In this document: in pieces, positions 1-8,281 of the stretch
Layout of the letters: every line of letters starts with the position of its first letter
Position numbering within the stretch: position 1 is the first letter of the stretch
NCBI GenBank assembly: GCA_038109305.1
Contig: JAYNIR010000006.1
Span: 62,001 to 126,000 of the forward strand
Source of the DNA: UBA1479 sp038109305
Lineage (GTDB): Bacteria; Pseudomonadota; Alphaproteobacteria; Rhodospirillales; Casp-alpha2
Length of the DNA: 64,000 nucleotides
Direction of reading: 5' to 3'
The notes under the pieces: model-generated
What the model was told of the DNA's origin: nothing
The model's database searches: none
The model's input: only the letters and a program-made list of their open reading frames with translations
Position numbers and translations under genes: made by a program

Positions 1-1
1 C

Positions 2-133
2 CGCGTCTTGCGCGTCGCCCGCACGCTCGCCGACCTGGGCAAATCCAACGGCGTCACCCGCATTCACGTGGCGGAGGCGGTTTCGTTCCGGCGCATTCAG
101 CCTGGGCGTGGCGTGGTAGCGCCGATGTTTTAA
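2..133 (+). CDS. C-terminal end of a YifB/ComM-family Mg-chelatase-like AAA ATPase (partial)
   Basis: Only the last 43 codons are in the window; the frame is open from base 2 and ends in TAA. The visible peptide begins RVLRVARTLADL and continues with IHVAEAVSFRR. This resembles the final helical bundle of YifB/ComM proteins, where a 'RVLRVARTIADL...I...HI.EA..YR' pattern is typical. The family is AAA+ ATPases, with ComM acting as a branch-migration helicase in natural transformation. The nucleotide-binding part lies outside the window, so the call rests on a short tail. It runs convergently towards hinT. Confidence 0.6.
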   Translation, partial: RVLRVARTLADLGKSNGVTRIHVAEAVSFRRIQPGRGVVAPMF

Positions 134-140
134 GGCCGCC

Positions 141-506
141 CTACGCCTTGCGCTTAAGCATGGGACCAGTACGCTCACCGCCGACGATGTGAAAGTGCAA
201 ATGGTCGACTTCCTGGTGGCCGTTTTCGCCGGTGTTGGCAATTAAACGATAACCGTCTTCGGCGACGCCCATTTGCTTCGCGATTTTACCGATGGCGCGG
301 ACAAAGCTCACGATCTCCTTATCCGATGCATCTTCAGAAAACGCGGACATGTCTTTGTAAGGCCCCTTCGGGATGATTAGCACATGGACATTGCGCTGCG
401 GGCTGATGTCCTTGAAGGCGAGCGTGTGGTCGTCTTCGTAGACTTTGTCACACGGTATTTCTCCACGGAGGATTTTCGCGAAGATGTTGTTTGGGTCGTA
501 TGCCAT
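141..506 (-). CDS. hinT: HIT-family purine nucleoside phosphoramidase (HinT)
   Basis: A 121-residue protein, the usual size of Hint proteins. It carries the histidine triad H102-L-H104-F-H106 near the C-terminus (DHLHFHIVGG), and H104/H106 would form the AMP-binding and nucleophile site. Family members hydrolyse purine nucleoside phosphoramidates and aminoacyl-adenylates in the cytosol. The ATG start gives the common N-terminus MAYDPNNIFAKILRGEIP. It lies 184 bp behind hisE on the same strand, in the position hinT often occupies at the end of alphaproteobacterial histidine clusters. A palindromic repeat between the two genes may separate their transcripts. Confidence 0.93.
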   Translation of the reverse strand: MAYDPNNIFAKILRGEIPCDKVYEDDHTLAFKDISPQRNVHVLIIPKGPYKDMSAFSEDASDKEIVSFVRAIGKIAKQMGVAEDGYRLIANTGENGHQEVDHLHFHIVGGERTGPMLKRKA

Positions 507-627
507 TTTTTCCCCTCAATCGGCGGGCGGGGCCGTCCGGCCCCTTACCTCGGCGCATCTGCGCCGGTCGGCCGCTTGGCCTCGTTAGGATCGTCGGCGG
601 CAGCCATAAAACTTAGTTTTCTCTGTT

Positions 628-666
628 ACGCAAAGGCACTTTCGGCCTACGGCCTCAGGTTTTGCG
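628..666 (+). repeat. Copy A of a ~40-bp palindromic intergenic repeat
   Basis: Seen directly: outer arms CGCAAA (from 629) and TTTTGCG (to 666) enclose an inner inverted repeat CGGCC-TA-CGGCC. The segment lies between the hisE stop and the hinT start. Related segments lie behind hslU (6583-6623) and, in the opposite orientation, behind rho (22336-22378). It could act as a bidirectional terminator or be a REP-like repeat. Confidence 0.6.
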
Positions 667-690
667 ACAGGGCCCAGCTGTCGTCCTCGG

Positions 691-1008
691 CTATTTGTCG
701 CGTGAATTCTTTTCCTCAATGCCCGACTGCGCCGTGCGGCGTTCGAGCTCACGCCAGATCTGATCGGGTTCAATATCCATGTGCGCCCAAAGCGCCAGCA
801 AGTGATAGAGCACGTCGGCGCTTTCGTTGACGACGCCGTCTTCGTCGGACGTGAGGGCGGCGATCGCGGTTTCGACCACTTCCTCGCCGAGTTTGCGCGA
901 GATCACCGGCAGGCCGCCCGCGAACAGTTTTGCGGAATAGCTTTTTTCCGGGTCCGCGCCCTTGCGGGACTGCAAAGTTTTGTAGAGATCTTCGAGGGTG
1001 TCGCTCAT
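691..1008 (-). CDS. hisE: Phosphoribosyl-ATP pyrophosphatase (HisE)
   Basis: A 105-residue MazG-like all-alpha pyrophosphatase that hydrolyses phosphoribosyl-ATP to phosphoribosyl-AMP, step 2 of histidine synthesis. The metal-binding signature is visible as KLGEEVVETAIAAL (Glu pair) and NESADVLYHLLAL (E..D). I start at the ATG of MSDTLEDLYKTLQSRK; an ATG 12 codons upstream would add a poorly conserved extension. It is the last his gene of the leftward cluster, 75 bp after hisF. HisI (cyclohydrolase) is not fused and not in the window. Confidence 0.95.
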   Translation of the reverse strand: MSDTLEDLYKTLQSRKGADPEKSYSAKLFAGGLPVISRKLGEEVVETAIAALTSDEDGVVNESADVLYHLLALWAHMDIEPDQIWRELERRTAQSGIEEKNSRDK

Positions 1009-1083
1009 GGGTTCATGTCTCCCTCCGTCGCCGGGCGCACGCACCCGTGCGCTCGGGGCGGCGCATCCGCCCGTTCAGCAAAA

Positions 1084-1869
1084 TCAGTCATCCAAATCGT
1101 CGAGGCGCATGGCGGCGCCGTTGGCGTTCATATAAGTCTTGGCCTCGGCGACGGAGTGGGTGCCGAAGTGGAAGATCGACGCCGCCAGAACTGCCGACGC
1201 GTGACCCTTGACGACGCCTTCGACCAAGTGATCCAGCGTGCCGACGCCGCCCGACGCGATCACCGGAATGGAAACGGCGTCGGCAACGGCGCGGGTCAGT
1301 TTGATGTCGAAGCCTTCTTTGGTGCCGTCTCGGTCCATGGAAGTCAGGAGGATTTCCCCAGCGCCCAGTTCGGCCATCTGTTCGCACCAGGAAATCGTTT
1401 CGATCCCCGTCGCCGTACGGCCGCCGTGGGTGAAAATTTCAAACCGGGTCGAGCCATCATCCGTATGCACGTGTTTTGAATCGACGGCGACGACGACACA
1501 CTGCGCGCCGAACTTGAGCGACGCGTCCTTGACGAATTTAGGATTTTCAACGGCGGCGGTGTTGACCGAAACCTTGTCGGCGCCGGCCAGCAATAATTTC
1601 CGGATATCGTCGACCGTGCGCACGCCGCCGCCGACGGTGAGCGGCATAAAGCATTGTTCGGCCGTCCGTGCGACGACATCAAAGATGGTGTCGCGGCCTT
1701 CGTGGCTGGCGGTGATGTCGAGGAAGCAAAGTTCGTCCGCGCCGGCGGCATCGTAAACGCGCGCCTGTTCCACCGGATCGCCGGCGTCGACCAGATCGAC
1801 AAAATTGACGCCCTTGACAACGCGGCCTTGGTTGACATCCAGGCAGGGGATCAGCCGTGTTTTCAGCAT
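1084..1869 (-). CDS. hisF: Imidazole glycerol phosphate synthase cyclase subunit (HisF)
   Basis: 261 residues, a (beta/alpha)8 barrel. It takes ammonia from HisH and converts PRFAR to imidazole glycerol phosphate plus AICAR. The catalytic Asp is in MLKTRLIPCLDVNQGRVVKG (D11) and the second Asp in VVVAVDSKHV. Phosphate-binding loops TVGGGVRT and ASGGVGT are present. Its start overlaps the 3' end of hisA by 7 bp, which suggests translational coupling. Confidence 0.97.
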   Translation of the reverse strand: MLKTRLIPCLDVNQGRVVKGVNFVDLVDAGDPVEQARVYDAAGADELCFLDITASHEGRDTIFDVVARTAEQCFMPLTVGGGVRTVDDIRKLLLAGADKVSVNTAAVENPKFVKDASLKFGAQCVVVAVDSKHVHTDDGSTRFEIFTHGGRTATGIETISWCEQMAELGAGEILLTSMDRDGTKEGFDIKLTRAVADAVSIPVIASGGVGTLDHLVEGVVKGHASAVLAASIFHFGTHSVAEAKTYMNANGAAMRLDDLDD

Positions 1870-2615
1870 GGCACGGTTTCCTTTTCCGCCAACAGCCGTT
1901 GGGCGGCCGATAAATCAATGTGCCCGCCGTATACGGCGCGCCCGGAAATGACGCCTTCGAGCAGCCCGGCGCTGGCTTTTTTCAGCGCCTTGAGGTCATC
2001 CATGGACGACACGCCGCCCGACGCGATCACCGGGATGGAAATCGCCCGGGCCAAGTCCACCGTCGCCTTGACATTCGGGCCTTGCATGACGCCGTCCCTG
2101 TCGATGTCGGTGAAGATGATGGCGGCGACGCCGGCGTCTTCGAATCGCTTGGCGAGGTCGAGCGCCGACATGTCGGACACTTCGGCCCAACCCTCGGTTG
2201 CTACCCGCCCGCCGCGCGCATCGATGCCGACGGCGACACGGCCCGGATGGGCCCGGCATGCCGACCGGACCAGGTCCGGATCGGTCAGCGCCACGGTGCC
2301 CAGGATGACCCGCCGGACGCCGCGCGCAAGCCAATCGTTGATCGTCGCCATGGTCCGAATGCCGCCACCCAGCTGAACCGGGATATCAAGGGCCGCTAAG
2401 ATGGCGTCGACCGGCGCTGCGTTTACTGGTTTTCCCTCGAAGGCGCCATTAAGATCAACTAAATGAACCCATTCGCATCCGGCGTCCTGAAACTGCCGCG
2501 CCTGCGCCGCCGGGTTGTCGTTGAACACGGTCGCCTGGGCCATGTCGCCCCGGACCAGCCGGACGCACTTTCCGTCTTTGAGATCAATGGCCGGGAAAAA
2601 GATCACGGCTTCCAC
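1863..2615 (-). CDS. hisA: ProFAR isomerase, 1-(5-phosphoribosyl)-5-[(5-phosphoribosylamino)methylideneamino]imidazole-4-carboxamide isomerase (HisA)
   Basis: 250 residues, a (beta/alpha)8 barrel homologous to HisF. It performs the Amadori rearrangement of ProFAR to PRFAR. The first catalytic Asp is in IFFPAIDLKDGKCVRL and the second in VAVGIDARGGRV. Phosphate loops QLGGGIRT and ASGGVSS are present. The gene overlaps hisH by 13 bp upstream and hisF by 7 bp downstream, so it sits in a tightly coupled operon. Confidence 0.97.
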   Translation of the reverse strand: MEAVIFFPAIDLKDGKCVRLVRGDMAQATVFNDNPAAQARQFQDAGCEWVHLVDLNGAFEGKPVNAAPVDAILAALDIPVQLGGGIRTMATINDWLARGVRRVILGTVALTDPDLVRSACRAHPGRVAVGIDARGGRVATEGWAEVSDMSALDLAKRFEDAGVAAIIFTDIDRDGVMQGPNVKATVDLARAISIPVIASGGVSSMDDLKALKKASAGLLEGVISGRAVYGGHIDLSAAQRLLAEKETVPC

Positions 2616-3247
2616 TCCAGGAAATTCTTGATCAGGCGCAGGCCCACGGCCTGGCTTTTTTCCGGGTGGAACTGGGTCCCGATCAGGTTGTCCCGGCCGA
2701 CCGCCGCCGTCACCGGGCCGCCGTAATCGGTGATCGCCAGGATCCGGTCCGGATCGTCGGGAACGAATTGATAGGAGTGGACGAAATAGGCGTGGTGGCC
2801 GTCATCAAGACCCTTCAGCACCGGGTGGCCGCTGCCTTTGAGGGTCAGCGTGTTCCAGCCCATGTGGGGGATTTTTAGTTTTTTGTCGTCGGGGGAGATA
2901 GCCTGCACGTCACCGGGGATCCAATCGAGCCCGTCGAATATGCCGAATTCAAAGCCCTCGCGGGCCATCAGCTGCATGCCGACGCAGATGCCGAGAAAGG
3001 GCTTCCGATCCATCAGCGCGTGTTCCATTAGCGCTTCGACCATGCCGTCGACGGCCAGAAGGCCCTTGCGGCAGTCGCCGAAGGCGCCGACGCCCGGCAG
3101 CACCACCCGGTCGGCCTTGATGACGGCGTCCGGATCAGAAGTGACCAAAATCGGCGTTTTTTTGCCCGTTTCGGCGACCGCACGCTCGAACGCCTTTGCC
3201 GCGGAGCGCAGGTTGCCGGACCCGTAGTCGACAATGGCGACGGTCAT
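2603..3247 (-). CDS. hisH: Imidazole glycerol phosphate synthase glutaminase subunit (HisH)
   Basis: 214 residues, a class I glutamine amidotransferase. The catalytic triad is visible: nucleophile C88 in PFLGICVGMQLM, and H194/E196 in TQFHPEKSQ. It releases ammonia from glutamine and channels it into HisF. The N-terminus MTVAIVDYGSGNLRSA is canonical. Its start overlaps the stop of the DUF2628 gene by 4 bp, so that membrane-protein gene is part of the same transcription unit. Confidence 0.97.
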   Translation of the reverse strand: MTVAIVDYGSGNLRSAAKAFERAVAETGKKTPILVTSDPDAVIKADRVVLPGVGAFGDCRKGLLAVDGMVEALMEHALMDRKPFLGICVGMQLMAREGFEFGIFDGLDWIPGDVQAISPDDKKLKIPHMGWNTLTLKGSGHPVLKGLDDGHHAYFVHSYQFVPDDPDRILAITDYGGPVTAAVGRDNLIGTQFHPEKSQAVGLRLIKNFLEWKP

Positions 3248-3660
3248 GACGGCACTCCCTGGGGCAAGGCGGACGCAATGTCGGCGGCCACATAGGGCTC
3301 GGCCTCCAGGTACCGGTGCAGCGCCTGATCTTCGTCGGCGGCGGCAACCAGCCCGGCCACGGCAAACCCCTGGTCCTGCAGGTGGTTGCGGCGCAGATCA
3401 TCGGCAATGAAGCCGATCGCAAAAGACAGGGCGAGTGATAGGGCAACCGCAGCCGCCCCCTGCCCCAGCGCGGCCTCGGCCGTGAGGCTGACGGCGGCGA
3501 CGGCGATAAACAGCCACAAGGTCGCCCGCCACATGCGGTGCCACAGCGCCCAAACGAAGGTGAACAGGAAAGCCGGCCACGAGAATCCCTCGCGGACTAA
3601 GACTAGATCGTCATCCGGCATGAGCCCGTGGCGGCGCAGGTGAACCGTATAGACCCGCAT
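3244..3660 (-). CDS. DUF2628-like small membrane protein in the his operon
   Basis: 138 residues, with the ATG at MRVYTVHLRRHGLMPDDDLVLVREGFSWPAFLFTFVWALWHRMW. A soluble N-terminus is followed by two or three hydrophobic segments (about residues 27-65 and 68-90), then a polar tail. A basic, non-conserved open stretch upstream overlaps hisB and is not part of the gene. In several alphaproteobacteria a gene of this type lies between hisB and hisH. Its role is unknown and histidine synthesis does not need it. Nothing catalytic is recognisable. Confidence 0.85.
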   Translation of the reverse strand: MRVYTVHLRRHGLMPDDDLVLVREGFSWPAFLFTFVWALWHRMWRATLWLFIAVAAVSLTAEAALGQGAAAVALSLALSFAIGFIADDLRRNHLQDQGFAVAGLVAAADEDQALHRYLEAEPYVAADIASALPQGVPS

Positions 3661-3703
3661 CGATACCCTACCCTGTGTTCGTTTTCCGGCCGGCTTTCGC
3701 GCC

Positions 3704-4303
3704 TCAGAGGGAGCCGCCGAGCGTACCCTTGGTGGATGGAACCGCGTCTGACTTTCTAGGGTCGATTGTAACCGCTTCCCTAAGCGACCGGGCAAGTCCT
3801 TTGTAGCAGCTTTCGACGATATGGTGATTGTTCTCGCCATACCGGTTTTCCACGTGGAGGGTCGCACCGGCGGCCTGGGCAAAGGCCTGAAACCACTCTT
3901 TGAACAGTTCCGTATCCATTTCGCCGAGCTTCGGCTTGGAAAACTCAACCCGCCAGATCAGATACGGCCGGTTGGACAGATCGATCGTCACCTGGGACAG
4001 GGTCTCGTCCATTGGCACGATGGCGGCGCCGAAGCGGGTGATGCCGCGCCGCTCGCCCAAGGCCTGATTGACCGCTTCGCCGATGGCGATACCGGTGTCT
4101 TCCGTGGTGTGGTGGAAGTCGATGTGGGTGTCACCCCTTGCCTCGACCTCGAGGTCCATCAGCGAATGCCGTGACAATTGCTCGAGCATGTGGTCAAGGA
4201 AGCCGATTCCCGTCGACACGTTATAAACGCCCGTGCCGTCCAGGTTGACGGATACTTTGATCCGAGTTTCCTTGGTGTTGCGCTCGACGCTGCCGGTCCG
4301 CAT
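3704..4303 (-). CDS. hisB: Imidazoleglycerol-phosphate dehydratase (HisB)
   Basis: 199 residues, the length of monofunctional HisB; there is no phosphatase domain. The two metal-binding repeats are clear: HHTTEDTGIAIG (from residue 64) and a second ENNHHIVESCYKGLARSLREA. It dehydrates imidazole glycerol phosphate to imidazole acetol phosphate. It is the first gene of the leftward his cluster and diverges from hslVU across a 258-bp gap. Confidence 0.97.
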   Translation of the reverse strand: MRTGSVERNTKETRIKVSVNLDGTGVYNVSTGIGFLDHMLEQLSRHSLMDLEVEARGDTHIDFHHTTEDTGIAIGEAVNQALGERRGITRFGAAIVPMDETLSQVTIDLSNRPYLIWRVEFSKPKLGEMDTELFKEWFQAFAQAAGATLHVENRYGENNHHIVESCYKGLARSLREAVTIDPRKSDAVPSTKGTLGGSL

Positions 4304-4491
4304 GGTCTGGTCCTTTGAAGTAGGGCGATGCAGGTGTTTCGGGCAAGGGGCCCTTGCCGTCTTTTACCAGCCGGGGGCGGGGTTTATCAAAACATTATGA
4401 CGCCCCGGTTAACGCAGGGGGCAACGCCCGGGTTTACGGCCGGACCGGCGCCCTTGCCGGCGACCCGTCGGCATCTGAGGCGGCCGCCGGC

Positions 4492-4521
4492 CTTGACCCG
4501 GGGGCCTTACGAGACCAAATT
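4492..4521 (+). promoter_or_regulatory. Possible heat-shock (RpoH-type) promoter of hslVU
   Basis: CTTGACC at 4492-4498 and ACCAAATT at 4514-4521 are separated by 15 bp, with a partial match to the RpoH pattern CTTGAAA-N13-15-CCCCATNT. A start near 4529 would leave a leader of about 30 nt before the hslV ATG. hslVU is a known RpoH target in other proteobacteria, which makes the reading plausible. The match is only moderate. Confidence 0.35.
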
Positions 4522-4561
4522 CCGGCCCTAGGCTAATTTTTATCAATCCCCGGGACCCCGT

Positions 4562-5107
4562 ATGACCCAAGAGCCCGAAACATGGCACGGCACGACCATC
4601 CTTTGCGTCCGCAAGGGCAAGGACGTTGTGATCGCCGGCGACGGGCAGGTCTCGCTCGGCCAGACGGTCATCAAGGCCAATGCGCGTAAGGTCCGTAGGC
4701 TTGGTGACGGCAACGTCATCGCCGGGTTCGCCGGCGCCACGGCCGATGCCTTTACGTTGTTTGAGCGGCTTGAGGCGAAACTGGAGCAGTATCCGACGCA
4801 ACTGACCCGCGCGTGCGTCGAGCTCGCCAAGGACTGGCGGACCGACCGCTACCTGCGCCGGCTGGAGGCCATGATGGCCGTCGCCGACAAAGAGGTGTCG
4901 CTCGTCCTGACCGGGACGGGCGACGTGCTCGAACCCGAAGACGGCCTGATCGGCATCGGATCGGGCGGCAATTACGCGCTCGCCGCCGCCCGTGCGCTCA
5001 TGGACCGGGACGACATGGCCGCCCGGCAGATCGCCGAACAGGCGATGAAAATCGCCGCCGGGATCTGCGTTTACACCAACGGCAACCTGACCATCGAGAC
5101 TTTGTAG
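4562..5107 (+). CDS. hslV: ATP-dependent protease proteolytic subunit HslV (ClpQ)
   Basis: 181 residues, a proteasome-beta-like threonine peptidase. The N-terminus MTQEPETWHG precedes the TTILCV motif; cleavage after G10 would expose Thr11 as nucleophile. GDGQVSLGQTVIKANARKVRRL and the GIGSGGNYALAAARAL substrate-groove motif are typical. HslV hexamers stack with HslU to degrade unfolded or regulatory proteins during stress. hslU follows after 2 bp, so the two are co-transcribed. Confidence 0.97.
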   Translation: MTQEPETWHGTTILCVRKGKDVVIAGDGQVSLGQTVIKANARKVRRLGDGNVIAGFAGATADAFTLFERLEAKLEQYPTQLTRACVELAKDWRTDRYLRRLEAMMAVADKEVSLVLTGTGDVLEPEDGLIGIGSGGNYALAAARALMDRDDMAARQIAEQAMKIAAGICVYTNGNLTIETL

Positions 5108-5109
5108 AC

Positions 5110-6480
5110 ATGGCCCTTGATTCGCAAACGCCCCGAGACACAACGAAGGATGCCGACGACGCGGGTGCTGCGACCAGCTTCACGCCGCGTGAAATCGTGT
5201 CGGAGCTCGACCGCCACATCATCGGCCAGAAGGACGCCAAGCGCGCCGTCGCGATCGCTCTCAGGAATCGCTGGCGGCGGCAGCAGTTGACTGGCGACCT
5301 GCGGGAAGAGGTGTTGCCGAAAAACATTCTGATGATCGGGCCGACGGGCGTCGGCAAGACCGAGATCGCAAGGCGCTTGGCCAAATTGGCGCAAGCACCG
5401 TTCATCAAGGTCGAGGCGACTAAGTTCACCGAAGTCGGCTACGTAGGCCGCGATGTCGAACAGATCGTCCGCGACCTGGTCGAAACCGCGATCCACATGA
5501 CCCGCGAAAGAATGCGCAAGCAGGTGCAGGCCAAGGCCGAACTCCGCGCCGAAGAACGCGTGCTGGAAGCCTTGGTAGGCGAGGGGGCCGGCGAGGCAAC
5601 ACGGGAAAAATTCCGCCGCATGCTCCGCAACAACGAACTGAACGACAAGGAAATCGAGGTTCAGGTCTCCGAAGCGCCCAATATGGGATTCCCCACCTTC
5701 GACATTCCCGGCATGCCGGGTGCGCAGATGGGGATGCTTAACCTGAACGACATCATGGGAAAGGTGTTCGGCCAGCAGAAAAAATCCAAACGCATGACCG
5801 TCGGCGAAAGTTACGAGGCGTTGCTGGCGGAAGAGGGCGATAACCTTCTGGACGACGACCGCATCGTCCACGAAGCGATCCATGCCGTCGAAAACAACGG
5901 CATCGTTTTCTTGGACGAGATCGATAAAATTTCCGCGCGCTCGGAAGTGAAGGGCGGGGACGTTTCCCGCGAAGGCGTGCAGCGCGATTTGTTGCCCCTG
6001 ATCGAAGGCACGACGGTCTCGACCAAGCATGGGCCCGTCAACACGGATCATATTCTGTTTATCGCGTCGGGCGCGTTTCATGTATCGAAACCGTCGGATA
6101 TGCTACCGGAACTTCAGGGGCGGCTACCGATCCGCGTCAACCTGCGGGCGCTGACCCGTGATGACTTCAAACGCATCCTGACCGAGACCGAAGCGTCATT
6201 GCTGAAACAATATGCGGCGCTGATGAAGACGGAAGAGCTGACCCTGGACTTCACCGACGATGCGGTGGACTCCATCGCCGATCTGGCGGTTGAGATCAAC
6301 GACGGGGTCGAAAACATCGGCGCCCGGCGGCTGCACACGGTGATGGAAAAGCTGGTTGAGGAAATTTCCTACTCGGCGTCCGAACGCTCCGGCGACACAG
6401 TGACGATCGACGCGAAGTACGTGAACGATCAGGTGGCCGAGCTCGCGAAGAACGCGGACCTGTCGAAATTCATTCTCTAA
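5110..6480 (+). CDS. hslU: ATP-dependent protease ATPase subunit HslU (ClpY)
   Basis: 456 residues starting at MALDSQTPRDTTKD; this is slightly longer at the N-terminus than the usual ~440. It shows SELDRHIIGQKDAKRAVAIALRNRWRR, Walker A GPTGVGKTE, the pore motif GYVGRD and Walker B IVFLDEIDK. The C-terminal tail LSKFIL is of the kind that inserts into HslV. The charged I-domain lies between Walker A and B. The open frame extends upstream inside hslV, but the ATG 2 bp after the hslV stop is the conserved start. Confidence 0.97.
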   Translation: MALDSQTPRDTTKDADDAGAATSFTPREIVSELDRHIIGQKDAKRAVAIALRNRWRRQQLTGDLREEVLPKNILMIGPTGVGKTEIARRLAKLAQAPFIKVEATKFTEVGYVGRDVEQIVRDLVETAIHMTRERMRKQVQAKAELRAEERVLEALVGEGAGEATREKFRRMLRNNELNDKEIEVQVSEAPNMGFPTFDIPGMPGAQMGMLNLNDIMGKVFGQQKKSKRMTVGESYEALLAEEGDNLLDDDRIVHEAIHAVENNGIVFLDEIDKISARSEVKGGDVSREGVQRDLLPLIEGTTVSTKHGPVNTDHILFIASGAFHVSKPSDMLPELQGRLPIRVNLRALTRDDFKRILTETEASLLKQYAALMKTEELTLDFTDDAVDSIADLAVEINDGVENIGARRLHTVMEKLVEEISYSASERSGDTVTIDAKYVNDQVAELAKNADLSKFIL

Positions 6481-6582
6481 TCATAATTTAACTGGGCCGC
6501 TGAGGCCCTGCGGAGCGTACGCGACGCGAGCCAAGGATGCGGACGCGTCCGCCCGCCGCTTGAGGGATTCGTTTTATCTGGT

Positions 6583-6623
6583 GCGCAAAGCCACTGTCGC
6601 CGCTTCGCGTCTCAGGTTTTGCG
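6583..6623 (+). repeat. Copy B of the ~40-bp palindromic intergenic repeat
   Basis: Seen directly: CGCAAAGCCACTGTCG ... CTCAGGTTTTGCG, with outer arms CGCAAA/TTTTGCG and a degenerate inner inverted repeat. It lies between the convergent stops of hslU and the XRE gene. Compared with copy A at 628-666 it shares the CGCAAAG.CACT start and the identical CTCAGGTTTTGCG end. It may terminate transcription from both sides. Confidence 0.6.
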
Positions 6624-6625
6624 GC

Positions 6626-7012
6626 TTAATGCGTCGGCCCGCGGCGGATGCGGTTAAGCCGCCGGCCGTGGATTTCATTGATGATCCATTCGACAGTATC
6701 TTCATCCAGTTCGTGGATCACCTCCGACAGCAAGTTCGCTAGTTCCGTCGCCTTCGGGTTGAGGCCCGAGGTATCGACGGTGACGCGTGGGTGCGACAGT
6801 TGCGCGAGGCGCGCGAGATCGTCCGTTTCTTCCGACGACATTAGGAAGTAGCCGGCGATCTGCTGCACCAGGCCCGAGGTCGGGCGGCCGCGATAGCCGT
6901 GTTCGAGCGCCGAAAAGTATGCCGACGACACGCCCAGGTCCGCCGCCATTTTTTTCAGCGTGATCTTGTTCTTTTTTCTGAGCGCGCGGACGCGCTGACC
7001 GAACGGCGTCAT
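6626..7012 (-). CDS. XRE-family helix-turn-helix transcriptional regulator
   Basis: 128 residues. Residues 5-60 form a Cro/CI-type HTH: FGQRVRALRKKN.ITLKKMAADLGVSSAYFSALEHG is easily recognised. The rest is an acidic alpha-helical tail (SEVIHELDEDTVEWIINEIHG) with no ligand domain. It overlaps the upstream smr gene by 4 bp and is therefore the last gene of the leftward chain. Its target is unknown; it could regulate its own operon. Confidence 0.9.
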   Translation of the reverse strand: MTPFGQRVRALRKKNKITLKKMAADLGVSSAYFSALEHGYRGRPTSGLVQQIAGYFLMSSEETDDLARLAQLSHPRVTVDTSGLNPKATELANLLSEVIHELDEDTVEWIINEIHGRRLNRIRRGPTH

Positions 7013-7593
7013 GCGGCGCCCCCATCGCGTTTTTTCTTGTCGCGTTTGAGCAACACATACAACGCGCCTTCGCCGCCGTGCTGACGGGCCGCGTAATCGA
7101 AGGCATGGATCATGGGTTTTAAGGGCGGCGCGTTGAGCCAGCCGGGCACGGCCTTTCTGAGCACACCGACCTCGCCGGTTTCCTTCAGCCCCTTGCCGGT
7201 GACGACGATGACCGCGCGTTTGCCCTGGTTTCGCGCATTAGTCAGGAACGCGATCAAGGCCCGGTGGGCTTCGGTCTGGGTCAGGCCATGCAGATCGATC
7301 TTGCCTTCGACGTCGAGCTTACCGCGGCGCAAGTTTGTCTGCGTCCGCCGGTCGAGCCCGGGGGCGCGGCCGTGGGTCAATTCCGCCGCCGCCGAAGGTG
7401 GCAGCGCGGGCAGCGGTGTCGGCAACGGTTGCGCGGGGCGGGCACGTTTCAACGCCTTCGGCTTTACGGGTGGCGGCAACGGCGCATCGGTTTTCTGACG
7501 GCGGCCTGGCAGCGGCGTGACGCCGTCCGTCAACTGCGCCCAGAGCGCCGCGTCATCATCGTGATTTTTCCGATCGCGGGGCCTGTCAGTCAT
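7009..7593 (-). CDS. Smr/MutS2-like small domain protein
   Basis: 194 residues: a proline- and lysine-rich low-complexity N-terminus (to about 80), then an Smr domain with the signature GKIDLHGLTQTEAHRALIAFL, the VTGKG loop and VLRKAVPGWL. Smr domains are nickases or RNA-binding endonuclease modules. Stand-alone alphaproteobacterial forms have no firmly assigned role. The gene overlaps lutC by 8 bp and the XRE gene by 4 bp. Confidence 0.92.
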   Translation of the reverse strand: MTDRPRDRKNHDDDAALWAQLTDGVTPLPGRRQKTDAPLPPPVKPKALKRARPAQPLPTPLPALPPSAAAELTHGRAPGLDRRTQTNLRRGKLDVEGKIDLHGLTQTEAHRALIAFLTNARNQGKRAVIVVTGKGLKETGEVGVLRKAVPGWLNAPPLKPMIHAFDYAARQHGGEGALYVLLKRDKKKRDGGAA

Positions 7594-8281
7594 CTTCGAT
7601 AACGATGATGTGCAGGTTCTTCGGCCCGTGAATGCCGAGGAACAGGGTCAGTTCGATATCCGCCGTGCGCGACGGGCCCGTGATCCAGTTGACCGTGCGG
7701 GGCATGAAGCCGCCCGATGCTTCCGTGCCTGCGCGCATTGATCTGAGCTTTGCCCAGGCGTCTTCGTAACAGCCTTCGATGTCCGCCGCGCGGATAACGG
7801 CGATGTGCGCCGGCGGCAGGTAGTTGACCGTGTTGGGGCTGTCCGGGCCTGAGGTAAAAACAAGCGTCCCCGTTTCGGCGACGCCGGCAAACGCGTGGCT
7901 GACGCCCGCCGTGTCGTCGCCCGTGGCGGGGCCTTCGGAAATACTGAGCGCCGTTTTATTCCACGCCGGGGTTTTGAGGCGCGGGTCCGGTGTCATGCGG
8001 ATGGAGGCAGGCATGTTCTGCGCCGCCAGATAATCGGCGATGGCCTGTGGCACGGCGTCGATAGAGTTGACGCGCTGGACGGTGGCGTTCACCCGCTCGG
8101 CCTCGGACTGGAACCAGTCGATACGGGCCGTGCCTTCCAGTTGCCCGCGCTTGGGCGTCAGGTGACGCGCCTTTGCGGATAAACGATCAGCAACGGCCTG
8201 ACGGCGCACGCCGTCGTCCGGTCCGAGCGCGCGTTTCAGGTCGTCCAGGATGGCGCGGCGCATATTTTTTTCGGCGCTCAT
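7586..8281 (-). CDS. lutC: LutC/YkgG-family LUD-domain protein, lactate utilisation
   Basis: 231 residues from the ATG at MSAEKNMRRAILDDLKRAL, which overlaps the lutB stop by 4 bp. It carries the LUD domain with GVSHAFAGVAETGTLVFTSG and NYLPPAHIAVI near the middle, and a C-terminal GPSRTADIE...GIHGPKNLHIIVIED that is strongly characteristic of LutC. It is the third component of the iron-sulfur L-lactate dehydrogenase complex LutABC. The longer open frame upstream is inside lutB and was discarded. Confidence 0.94.
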   Translation of the reverse strand: MSAEKNMRRAILDDLKRALGPDDGVRRQAVADRLSAKARHLTPKRGQLEGTARIDWFQSEAERVNATVQRVNSIDAVPQAIADYLAAQNMPASIRMTPDPRLKTPAWNKTALSISEGPATGDDTAGVSHAFAGVAETGTLVFTSGPDSPNTVNYLPPAHIAVIRAADIEGCYEDAWAKLRSMRAGTEASGGFMPRTVNWITGPSRTADIELTLFLGIHGPKNLHIIVIEDD